The translations under genes were made by a program, and so were the position numbers. From Branchiostoma floridae (taxonomy: Eukaryota; Chordata; Leptocardii; Amphioxiformes; Branchiostomatidae), in assembly GCF_000003815.2 (NCBI RefSeq), contig NC_049991.1, positions 11,909,773 through 11,968,906 on the forward strand: a stretch of DNA of 59,134 nt, in the 5' to 3' direction. Shown piece by piece: positions 39,950 to 50,400 of the stretch. Below the pieces are notes generated by a model. The model did not search any database, was not told the origin of the DNA, and worked only from the letters and a program-made list of their open reading frames with translations. Numbering within the stretch: the first letter of the stretch is position 1; the number at the start of each line of letters is the position of its first letter.

Positions 39950-41941
39950 ATGAGCGAGACGGAGACCCCAGTGGAGGTGAAGGAGGAGCCCACCGAGCTC
40001 GAGAGCCTGAAGCGGGAGCGGGAGGACACCGACGACGAGGAGAGCACCAGCGGCTCGGAGGACGGCAGCGGGGAGAGCGACAGGAAGCGCCACAAGTTCC
40101 CGAGCCAGATCCGCGAGGCCGTCAGCAATGTTTTGAAGGGGTACGACTGGACGCTGGTGCCCATGCCGGTCAGAGTCAACGGATCGTCCAAGTCGAAGCC
40201 CCATGTCAAGCGGCCCATGAACGCCTTCATGGTCTGGGCCCAGGCGGCCCGGAGAAAGCTGGCGGACCAGTATCCTCACCTGCACAACGCCGAGCTGAGC
40301 AAGACGCTGGGGAAACTATGGCGGTAAGTGGGAGTTCCAACTCCAACTTTTCATGGGTGGTTGCATGCCGATACACCCGGCACGGCATGGCCGGTGTACA
40401 ATCAGCAACAGGTTTCTCCGGGGTGCGTGCAGCTGGGTGCTTTATCGGGAAACTTGGGGAATCCGCCGGGTGTACTGATTAGCGGGTTCGATCTAAAGTG
40501 GTGTTAGGGTAGCTTGTGACTTTGGTCTTTGAAGGATCCCGCGCAACTTTCTCTGGAAGACGGCCATTTGCTCTGGGGGGAGCACGTCCTACAGCTGATC
40601 GCCATGTTTGTCAAACATGCTCCGTTAAACTTCATTACGTTTCGGGCGTACAAAAAAATCAATTCAGGTCGCCAATAGACTAAACCTTCCCGCGCTAGGA
40701 TCATGTATTGTTTTAGCAGGGAAACTTTTCTTATTGCGTTCTGGAGTTGTGAAACTGGGGGCTGGCGGGTCGTAGTGAGTGGGCTGGTGTGGGAAAGTTC
40801 GCACCTCTCGCTAGGGTGTTTGACTTTCGTACTGTGTTGTTTGATTGCGAATGTACTTCACTGTAAAGTAATTCGTACACAAACATTTATGTTTCCTTTC
40901 GTTTTTTTCCTCCTTTCCTGCAGTATGTTGAATGAGGACGAGAAGAGGCCGTTTATCGAGGAAGCCGAGAGGCTGCGCGTCCAACACAAGAAGGACCACC
41001 CGGACTACAAGTACCAGCCTCGCCGGCGGAAGAACAGCAAGCAGGGGAACCAGGGGTCTGGGGACGAGGCGGGCTCCGAGGCATCGCCCATCTCGGCCAA
41101 CACGATCTTCAAGGCGCTGCAGGCGGAGTCTCCCACGGGCAGCGAGCCGCACAGCCCCGAGGACCTGAAGGGACCGTCCCCCCATGACGGGTCGGTCGGC
41201 GTGACACCGAGTAGCCAGGCCCCACCCACCCCGCCGACAACGCCAAAACAAGACCAGGGCATGACGGCGCTCAAGGCCGACGGCATGAAGCGCGACTCGA
41301 CCTCCAACACCCTCACGGCCATCCACAGGGACGGTCCTCACCACCATCACCACCACCCCCAGGGGCACGGCCATCCCAACATAGACTTCAGCAATGTGGA
41401 CATCGGGCCTTTGGATGTAATGTCCAGCATGGAGTCTTTCGACGTCGAGGAGTTCGATCAGTACCTGCCTCCAAACGGGCACCCGGCGTCAGCCAGCGGT
41501 CACCACCCTTCCCACCCGCCCTACACAAGCTACAGCCAGATGTCTTCCTCCGCTACAACCACCGTAACGTCGTCGTCTTCATGGATGGCCAAGCAGAACA
41601 CCTCTCCCAGAGACAACTCTCAGGAGCAGCGTCTCCCCGTCAAGATGGAACAGGAGCACCTTCCCCCTCCTCCCCCTCAGTACACCCCTCACCCTCCGGC
41701 CTCTTCCTACAACTACCAGCCACAGTATTCCTCCTACCAGCACTCCCCACCCAGACCACAGTACACTGACTATCCACCCCCTGCCCACTCCCCACAGCAG
41801 TTCTACAGTCCGCACCCCACCTCCTCGTCCATCCCACCGCCCTACAACTACATGGCACCGCCGCAGCGATCCCTCTACCCCACGGTGGCAGGGGCGCCGT
41901 CAACATGGGAGCCCTCCTACACGCAGCTCGCCAGGCCCTGA
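39950..41941 (+). CDS. SoxE: SoxE HMG-box transcription factor, join(39950..40323, 40924..41941), 463 aa
   Basis: This is a nuclear SoxE-class (Sox8/9/10) DNA-binding activator; in chordates the family acts in neural border or crest, gonad and cartilage-type programmes. Seen in the sequence: an acidic N-terminus with a VKEE sumoylation-type motif (residues 9-12); the SoxE dimerisation segment (about 49-80, [20 protein letters not shown]); an HMG box (about 84-162, [11 protein letters not shown] to [13 protein letters not shown]); a central [15 protein letters not shown] block and PPTPPTTPK; a six-His run (264-269); the IDFSNVDIG and [16 protein letters not shown] block (278-311); a second sumoylation motif VKME (364-367); a Pro/Tyr/Ser-rich activation region; and the terminal YTQLARP, which matches the vertebrate YTQLTRP end. 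The start is ATG 39950 (G at -3), with an in-frame TAG 15 nt upstream. The donor CG|GTAAGT and the acceptor TTTCCTGCAG|T rejoin an Arg codon (phase 2). Length is similar to the vertebrate proteins (about 450-510 aa). Assignment to SoxE is secure; the species is inferred. Confidence 0.96.
40324..40923 (+). other. SoxE intron 1 (phase 2, 600 bp, inside the HMG box)
   Basis: The intron starts with GTAAGT and ends with a long pyrimidine tract and CCTGCAG. It interrupts the Arg codon of the GKLWR|MLNED stretch, the same position and phase as the HMG-box intron of vertebrate Sox8/9/10. Open frame runs through its 3' part from 40703 into exon 2, but this is intronic and has no relation to SoxE homology. 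It holds a consensus Su(H)/RBPJ-type TGTGGGAA at 40788-40795 and a near-consensus Gli site TGGGTGGTT at 40354-40362; both are sequence matches only. Confidence 0.95.
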
Positions 41942-42494
41942 GCCTTGGCCGGACTTTGAACTCGGTCCTTCTGGGGTTGGACTTCCTCTGCGTGAGTGAC
42001 CTATCTTTTTACAATGTGCGCTAGCTTGTCAGGACGCTATCCGTAACCACATCATCCATGGTGGGTAAGGTTACAGTGCTAAATGGTGCGGGAGAGATTG
42101 AATGTACGTCCCGCGGATCTGCTATCTGTTGCGGGTCCTCGTGGACAAGACATCTGGAAAAGTGCTACAAGCTAGAAAATAATGAGCCCAGGGCAGGACT
42201 GAGCACCGATCTGCCGGATTAGTACTGTGTCTGAGTGGCTGGACAGGCCCCCTGTCATGCCTAACTTCCCAACTAGAATTGGAGATGTTCTAAACGTCCC
42301 ACACAAAAGGGCTGATCCAACAGTGCCTAAAGTCTACCATGACCACTAGTTCTCAGTTGTTGTATATGGTCAGTGGGAATGTACATGACTTCTTACATTG
42401 TATTTTCAATGACATTGTCACCTTCTAAAAACAAAGTGTGATCATGTGTAACATTTTGAAGAGTGTTTGGTTCATGCTCCAGTAAGAAGGAAAG

Positions 42495-42502
42495 TGTATA
42501 TA
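42495..42502 (+). promoter_or_regulatory. Pumilio-type element UGUAUAUA in SoxE 3' UTR
   Basis: This is an exact match to the PUF consensus UGUANAUA, placed inside the AU-rich segment of the predicted UTR. In other animals such sites recruit Pumilio to repress or destabilise the mRNA. The function here is inferred. Confidence 0.35.
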
Positions 42503-42923
42503 TTTATATATTTCTGTGACTGTCTAGGAACTCAGTGTCCATCATGCTTCATACAGATATGAAATATTGGCAGGATCCTTTGGCTGTATGAATGACATTC
42601 CAACTGTATAAGCAGAGAGCCTAGCATTTTGGCAACACTCGAGGGACCTATAGGAATGCAGCAAATGCTCTAGTCATACATAAGTTGTTCAAGAGGTGCA
42701 GATTTATATGTGAAGAAATATTGTTTGAACATTAAGTAACATAAAAAGCTTATGAACTTTTTTGCTCCATACTGATGTGATCTTCAACTTTGATCTAATA
42801 TCATCTATTCTTCTGAGAAGGATTTGTGTACAACCTTTCCAAGTCTCTAAGCATAATTCTGTGACCATTCTGTTTGAAAATTCTTGTTGTTTGTGCACTA
42901 TATTTTAAATAGAGATTTTGTTT

Positions 42924-42931
42924 TGTAAATA
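42924..42931 (+). promoter_or_regulatory. Pumilio-type element UGUAAAUA in SoxE 3' UTR
   Basis: This is a second exact UGUANAUA match, 21 nt before the ATTAAA signal. Its UGUA could alternatively serve as the cleavage factor Im site for 3'-end formation. Overlapping roles are possible. Confidence 0.35.
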
Positions 42932-42951
42932 GTTCTCAAGGAGAAGTTTAC

Positions 42952-42957
42952 ATTAAA
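42952..42957 (+). terminator. ATTAAA polyadenylation signal of SoxE
   Basis: ATTAAA is the most common variant of AATAAA. It is preceded by an upstream UGUA (42924) of the kind bound by cleavage factor Im, and followed from about 42978 by a T/GT-rich stretch suited to CstF binding. Cleavage is expected near 42967-42985. Other variants in the UTR lack this combination, but an alternative site further downstream is possible. Confidence 0.6.
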
Positions 42958-42975
42958 AAGATGTGCATTTATTAT

Positions 42976-45900
42976 AACCTTCTTGTCTCAGTTGGTTTTA
43001 TTGGAGTTGAGTGCTGCAATTTGACAGGCTAGTATAGTCATCAGGGAACAGAGACACACTTGGCAACCATGTGGAAATTAGCAGTAACAAAACTAGTAAG
43101 CCCTACAGTATTGTGGGCCCGAACACTTCAGGTTATGCATAACAATAGCCTTTTAACGATTCGGCTATCAACAAGGGCTTCCCTGAATACACTTGGGAAA
43201 CAAGCAGTAAATAACTTATCAAATCAAGGGCCAGAGAAACCTGTCAAACTTTGTTCCTCTCACAACTTCTCAGGTAACTTAACATCTTAAACATTTGGCA
43301 GAAAGTGTTTGACCATGGTGGGAAGAAATGTTTTGTGCCAAAAATTTGAGATTTACTGGAAGCTTTTACAAGGTATTGAAGACAGATGCAAGAAGGGGGC
43401 ACCAATTTGCAGAGCTGAGGCTGCAGTTATTCCAGAAGGAGGGTCTCCTGTGACGGGGCATGAATACTAAACATGTGATTTGTAACAAGACAATTATACA
43501 GGGGATAACAAAAGACATGGGGTAGCAGAGATCTGGTCAGTGCCAAGCCATTTCTGTCTCGTGCCAGATTGGTTTCCTGTTCTTTGGCCAGAAAAGGTTC
43601 AAAGTGAGAACGCAGGTGGGCTTGCTGGGCCCGAAATATCAAAACCTCTGAGAAGGAAAGAGTAGGGGGTGACTCGCATGACATTACCATGGATCCAGTT
43701 GACAGCTACATAATAGGCCAGTGCAGTAACTTGACAAAACACTTACTGCATGAGAAAACCAAGGCATCGTATAACCAAAAGGACCATTTTAGTAACTGCC
43801 AGTGGGAACTTCTAGGAGAATTCAGTTCCCAAACCAGCTTATTACATAGGAGGAAGAGTCTGTCTAAGTTTCTTGATGTTACAAGGATATGTTTATGTAG
43901 ACAGGGCAGGCTATGGAGAAGACACCAAGCTAGACAGGGTGCAGTGAATGTCCCACCCCCCTCTTACAGGGCCGGTAGGGGACAAAGGTCCCCGTGGGTT
44001 ATACTGGCATCCGTTTACATGTCCCAAACCCGACCCCCTGCACTACTGTGCCAACTAATGCAGGGGACTGTTGTTCCAAGCAACACTGTTTTTGTAAGTC
44101 CACTAATGTTGGGCCTGCTAGTGGAAATCTAAGTCAACGTCAAGGGGCTGGACTGCCATTCAATCCCACGTGTTGGCCATGTTTGCTAAATAGAACTGGG
44201 AAGTGTAGAGTTTGCTGTACACAACTTATGTCATCCTTTCTACTTATAGTAACAACTGCATGGTGCCAACTGAAGAGCGCCCTCCCGTCTCTCTCTCTCT
44301 CTCTCCCTTCATGTAGGACAGGGACTGGGGAACTGAAGCGGCTACTTTCAGTACTTCCTAAATCGTGCATGGCAGGGCTACTTCTCTCTGAAAACAGACA
44401 TGACCACTCTAACCTGTTGTCCTTGCTGGTCTATTGGCAAGAGGCTGTGCAATCTGCCAATGTAAAGCAACCTTCTAGAACATTATGGGGTATTTTTAAA
44501 CCAGCTTCAGTAAAGAATACAAACAGTTGGAGGTGCTGGTGGCTTTTCTGCCCCTATTTACTAGTTTGTAGACAACTGTCAATAAATAAAACAGTTTAGG
44601 TCATGCATGCCCCCAGGTATCATATTTATTAGTGGTGTCACCCTTTTGTTTGTGTGGAGAGCATTTTATTGTAGGTGTTGATTGCAGGTTGTTTTGCATT
44701 CTTAAGAGCCTGAATCTACAAAAGTAGACCTCTTTCCTGTTTTCAAAAATTAAAGCTATGTGTATGGTTATAGGATAAATCACATGATATGGATTATGGG
44801 TGTGTTCTGTTCCATAATATGTTTCCTGTTTCGCTGCCACTCAAAATCATTCTGACGTGAAATCCCTTCTGCAAATATAAAACACTTCGGACCCTCTCTT
44901 TGCTCTGGTGGCTGTGGTAGCCCCTACACCAGAGCACAGGTGTACCATAAAATGTGCGAGGAAAATATTTCATAAGTTGGTAGTACTGTCACTGTGGTTG
45001 AACTTTTTCACAAGGAAGTGGTATCTCTTCAGCTGGCACAAGTCCAGGTACCCCATTCAGCACAAATACCCTGCCATGACTTCACCAACCATAAATCAGA
45101 CTCAACCATCACCAGAACCAAAAGTTTGGCCACCTTCACACAATCTATGTGCAAAATTATGGAAATCTTGAACATGCACAATACAGAGAAGTTCCTTTCC
45201 ATTGTTCTCAAAACAAAGATTATGGCTACAAAGTCAGAATTGCTGAAAAAGTTTCAAGGATTCATCATGCAATATTCATTGCCTTGGCCAAAAAAGCAGG
45301 AAAACACCCAACAGCTTCCTGTGACCCAAATCAAAGTTTGTGAATGGAGGGGTCAGGGGTGATTAGTTAGGCAACCTTGGGTCAGAACTCTGTAAAGGGA
45401 AACTTGGCTCAGACTGCCAATTCACTGGTGATTCATCCTGGAGAGATGAAAGGAAGAGGACTATGAACCAAACTCCTCAGGGAAGCCATGGAAACCACAA
45501 TCATCTGATGACTGCCAGAACACGCACATGTCTGCAATATGCATAGGAGATGCACACCACGAAACTGAACAAAACTTGAGCGATGTTAGATAGCACTTGT
45601 GGATATGCGCTTGCCCTAAGGTACATTTCCAGTCCCTTGCCACCTTTACTACAGAATTCTAGAGGCTAATGACATCTCTAGAGGACATATATGACAGACA
45701 CAATACTTGTGAGGGACAAGCATCCTGCCCACTATTAATAGCTGTGATTCAGTACAGCAGCCTGTCTGCATGTCTCTGCCATGTGGACTCAGGGCAACAC
45801 TTGTTGGTGATGTGTTCCCTGATATGGAAGCTAGGGTGACCCCTGGGTCAGGGGATGTGTCAGAAAGGATCCCCAGGGTGGGGACAGCTGAGGGGGTCAG

Positions 45901-46467
45901 GTTACTCATTTGTTGGCCCAGGTCCCATTCATCATCTGTGTGAGCCATCAGGTTCAACACATGCACATCACAGTTTCATGTGCTGCAAATTATGGAGATG
46001 TGAAAGATGGTGGACATACAATAGACTATATTAGAACTTAAAGTGTAGGTAGGAAGCAGAAGTTGGATCATTGCTTCTGTAATTAAGGGCTATTCTTAAA
46101 CCACATCAATTTATATTGCATAATACAAAACTAGAGTAATATGCAACGATCACTAGTGTCTAGTAGCCATTTAAATCCTAAGGTATAAAATTATTTTAGC
46201 ATTCTTCTATTTCTTTTTATCATTTTCTAATCATGAATAAGATGACACAATCATTGCACTTTCAGTTAAACAAGAATACTAAAATATCAGTGCAGAAGGA
46301 TACACAAGCAAGAAGCAGGCCATTAACAAGGGCAATAATTGTACTTCTATTACTCTATGTTTCAGTGCTATTATACTTTTAACTGACTTAAAAGTGAAAT
46401 ACCCACAATTGCATTACACTGTACTTATGAAGCATGAGATTATAGATTTTGTGATTAGGCTCTTGTA
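42976..46467. other. SoxE 3' flank, no convincing gene
   Basis: It contains frames of 147 (43689-44132) and about 200 codons (43994-44599) that overlap in different frames and match no known protein. A short frame from ATG 43069 resembling a mitochondrial presequence is discussed as a finding. A (TC)n run lies at 44288-44305. No other structure was recognised. Confidence 0.55.
44288..44305. repeat. (TC)n microsatellite
   Basis: This is an uninterrupted TC dinucleotide run of about nine units. Confidence 0.85.
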
Positions 46468-46559
46468 TAGCCTGGATACCATACCCCAACCTCAAAAATA
46501 TCTTTTGTGTTCTGCACGATAGATACTTGAGATCAGGCTGGGGTTTGGTAACCAGGCTA
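46468..46559. mobile_element. TA-ended MITE, copy 3 (92 bp)
   Basis: It starts TAGCCTGGATACCATACCCC and ends GCTGGGGTTTGGTAACCAGGCTA, the same ends as the copies at 25666 and 26463. The interior keeps CTCAAAAATATC and ACGATAGATA blocks. It is the only copy found downstream of SoxE. Confidence 0.8.
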
Positions 46560-47359
46560 GCTCTGGTATAACCTTGGGATAGTTCAAAGACTTGGATGGC
46601 GTATATTATAACCGGAAGTGAGTAAAAAGCCAGGTTCTGTGGGCAGGAAGACATGTTGTTCCAAGGCAGGAGTGACAGCACCTCTAGGGGGACCCAGCAC
46701 ACAGGGGCCTTCTCAGGACCTGTCCCAACACACAACACAAATTGTCAAAACAGTGCCTGACCAGAAACCGGAACCACTAAGGCCAACTGGGCATCCCTTT
46801 TACACTTGATCATGACTTCCAGTGGCAAGCCTGAGATCTGGAGTTTGGCACCATGCCTGAAGCGGGCCACTCAAGGCTGAACAGTGTATACTAGCCTTCA
46901 TCTGTTATTATAATGTTTCCACTTACAAAAACTTGGACTCCCATTAGTCTGTCCCTGACATACTATACAGCTTGGGGATAACTTGAAGATACATGTTATC
47001 AAAAGTTTGAATGTGGTTTATCAATTTAAGATGTCCAAACAATAAAAGGTACATTTTACTTCATCAAATGAAGAAAAAAAATACTTCTGTTCCAGGGGGA
47101 CATACATATATGTGTCCCTTCACAGATGGAAAAGTTTTGACCATGAACTAATCTACTTACTAATACCTGCCTACCTACAATACTTCACCCATGGGAAGTC
47201 CAAATGAGATTTTCTCATTTGGAAAATCCAAAGTCACAAACAACAAAAGAGCGAGATCCCATCAATAACACAGGATTTCCAAATAAAGTTTTCGCATCAA
47301 ACATAATTGACTTTCGGTAGACTTCAAGGGAAATGAGTAACACAGATGTAACACCAATT
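46560..47359. other. Non-coding DNA, no gene seen
   Basis: There are short frames only. A consensus ETS site ACCGGAAGTG lies at 46611-46620. Confidence 0.6.
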
Positions 47360-47492
47360 ATGCAAATCAAGTCACCTGTCAAGAGTTGCAGGTGACACCT
47401 GCACAGTGGTCACACCTGGACTCCTGCGGTTTGTGATCTAAGACCCTAACTTGTTGGATTGACACCTAGCAATCCTCATCCAGCTTTGATCT
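47360..47492. promoter_or_regulatory. Dense motif cluster: octamer, four CAGGTG E-boxes, TCF site
   Basis: ATGCAAAT (47360-47367) is followed by CACCTG/CAGGTG cores at 47373, 47389, 47396 and 47413, two of which form the perfect palindrome TGCAGGTGACACCTGCA (47388-47404). The TCF/LEF nonamer CTTTGATCT follows at 47484-47492. It lies about 5.4 kb after the SoxE stop codon. This is the tightest motif cluster seen in the window and a candidate SoxE enhancer; function is inferred. Confidence 0.35.
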
Positions 47493-50400
47493 TGACTGTA
47501 CATCACTGAACTTACTGAACTGATCTATACACCTGAGTGATACATGCTACACCAACAAAGGTGTTCTCCCCACTGAGTGTTAACGGATATGAAAGCGAGG
47601 ATTGACAACAGGAAGTCAAGATATTCCTGTAATTATTTTCATAAAACAGAATAGAAGCTTGACTGTCCTCCCAGTCAGTGCTGTTGGTTCTGGGAAAGGC
47701 ACTGGCACTGACACACACCAGACACAGTTGACCTCCAAAAGTTAAGTGCAATGTCAAGTCAATATTATTGATTAGAGGAACACAACAGAAGTTTGTATCC
47801 TGCTTCCTGTGTGAGTGAAAGATCTGGCAGTGTTACAACAGCGCTGTGTGGCTCATATACCGCAGTGTCGCTTCAGGTGCAGAAAACCACGCTAATTATT
47901 CAATATCCACTACAGATCAGTTGAAAGAAATTCAAAATGGTGGCCCGAGCTGTATATTTCTATGGCACAAAAGAAGTGGCAAGTTTATTTACTTAATTAG
48001 GAATGTCAGTGTACCCCTTAGTCGGCCAACCTAGCAGGCCTTAAGAAGACTTACTGACAATAAAACTGGCTTGGGACTGTTTATGTTGGTGGAAGAAGAC
48101 AAACAGTTGTCAAAAGTACAAACTAGGACACCTCGCCTCCCCCCCTTTCCATGTTTGCCTAACTGTGTGACTGGCCATTGCTGCCCACTCATGTTTGTGA
48201 TGGATGGGGTCTTTCCCCCTCCAGGCTCATAGTGCACACTGTTGCCCTGGCAACCCTGACCCCTCTGACCCCTGCTGTGACAAACCCTGGGGTCCCCTTG
48301 CCAGGTGTGCACTGAACTTGCCAGGCTGGCCACTCCTTTACCTTTCCAGCTACACTCACCACTTCTTACTACTATCTAACCTGTAAATACTACAGTCTAC
48401 CCTTACCAAACTGTTCAACTTCATCAAGGAAAGTTGGAACAGAAAAAAATCTTTAACCTCTCAATTAGGTTCAGCCAAGTGGCTGGGCATGACTTCCCTA
48501 TTATGTATGTGAACTGGTTGACAATACAATTGATAGCAAAGTCAACATAGCATGAACAAGCACATGCATGAATGAAAGTGCTGCAAAACTTATGGAAATC
48601 ATGGGCCCTCTATGAAATTGTAGCCTAAGTACATAAGTACCCTTGTCATGATAATAAGGGTAATTGTTGCTTTTGAGTAAGACCCTGTGTTGGTATTTGC
48701 TGTGCCAGCGACAGTTTCAGCAGAAAAATTATAATCTAGGGGGAAACAAATCACTTTCAACAACCTTCCTTTCATATGCTAATGTAATTACAACCATTGC
48801 TTGAAGCCATCTTGTCTTGCCTGGCTGCACAACATGGGCTAATCTTGCCCAATCTCTTTCAGTAAACTGCCCGGGTGGCTGTGGGGTTGCCCAGGGTGCA
48901 CAAAACATATTTGCCATATTCTGCTTGATGTCATTTATCGCTTTTCACTTTGTTTGAAACAGTGGGAGGTACTTCTCTTGTCCTACCCAGCATACAAAAA
49001 ACTTCAATTCAAATTTCAATGATCAGAGGGAGGGAGGACACCAAATGAAGTTACAAGAGTTGTCTGTGAGGATATTTCACAATCATAGTTTGCAGAATGT
49101 CCCGTCAATCATCTTGTAATGAGGTGAACCCCTCTGGGGCCCCTTCTTCGTAATAAACTCTGATCACATTTTCTCTGTTCCCAAGTTTATTTTTCAAAGA
49201 GACAGTTCAGTGCAAGAGCATCCATGACAACTTACCGTGCTGCAAGTACATTTGCACAAAGTGATAATGTTATATGTGGCAAGCTTACAACCCAACATAC
49301 AAAGAAATGGGCATAATGACTGCATGTGTAAGAGAAGATGACCTTGCTTGTTAGGACAAAAGCTTACGATCTTGCCTAAGGCCACCAGTAAATCCAGCTG
49401 ATCCTTCACATTTTATGGCTAAGTAGTTGAATGTTTTGGTGACATAAAGCATAAAACGTAAACATTACACCATCTGTTGATAGAAGTAGTGACACATAAT
49501 TACAATTCAAGTTACTCACAGGTGAGATCATAAGTCTCTACTGGTCTGTGTCAATACTATTTTTTCAAAAACTTTCAGAGTTTGACATCAACCAGAAGGG
49601 AACAGAGATTAAAGTTGTCAGATTTACATTGTGAACACCTGTGAGACACACCTGGTCATTGTGTCACCTGAAACTGTCAGGTACATTCACACCTTACCAA
49701 GAAAGGTGTTTTGTATCAAAATAAAACCCTAAAAGAACTGCTGTGAAATATTTCGGTTGAGTAGAATTGAGGACTTAAAAAATGTAATAAAAATGGGAAA
49801 AAATTATATTTTAATTGTCATATCTGGGCCACGGGGTTAACATGTAATTATGGTCATATCTCAAACCATTCTATTCAGTCACCACTAAGCATTATGAGCT
49901 CATTGGTATACCTCCTCATGTATACCAAGGTAGTTTGACACTACAAGACCCAAATGCATCAATGCATCTAAATGACAAGTCCACAAGGCACTGACAATGC
50001 AGCAGTAGTTGTTTTGGGTTCTTATACACTTGATCAAGCATTCACGTGGGATTATATACCAATAATTGCTTATACGCAAGCTATGGAATATTTATTCTTT
50101 ATGCAGCTGACCCCCTTTTCCCTCCCCAAACCCTCTCCACTAAAATCACACACTCTTGAGCTTGGCAGGAAATCAAAATCAATACCTCAAACAAGTCCCA
50201 CCCAAAGAGGTTTAAAGATTTGTTGTTTTGCTGGGCCATTTATCTAAGCTAAAGTGCACAGTGTGTCAACAGTCCAACTTGAGATAATATGGGGTGACTT
50301 GCCAGCATAAGGCTCACATTGAGCGGCTTAGTGACACAACCAAGCAACCTTGCTCCATTTCAAAATGTACAAAACCGCCTTTGCAAACAAGAACATGATA

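Larger units (their letters stand above)
41942..42975 (+). other. SoxE 3' UTR (predicted)
   Basis: This AT-richer stretch follows the TGA at 41939-41941 and runs to the predicted cleavage region after the ATTAAA at 42952. It contains no open frame of interest. It holds an AU-rich segment with an ATTTA pentamer (about 42495-42512), two UGUANAUA elements, and a TCF-type CTTTGATCT (42788-42796) that, being transcribed, may have no transcriptional role. The 3' end is inferred from the signal alone. Confidence 0.7.

Noticed and set aside
40703-40923. Open frame extending SoxE exon 2 upstream into the intron, as if the protein started at 40703
   Set aside because: The extension has no Sox homology, while the acceptor at 40923/40924 restores the exact HMG-box sequence with exon 1 in the known phase.
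40811-41482. 223-codon open frame antisense to SoxE exon 2 (and others over exon 1, 39829-40285)
   Set aside because: These are shadows of GC-rich coding sequence on the other strand; they have no recognisable domains.
43689-44599. Overlapping 147- and 201-codon open frames downstream of SoxE
   Set aside because: They lie in different frames, include a TC microsatellite translated as Ser/Leu repeats, and resemble no protein.
47441-47460. AGACCCTAACTTGT, matching part of the miR-125 mature sequence
   Set aside because: The seed region does not match and no complementary arm lies nearby, so there is no precursor hairpin.
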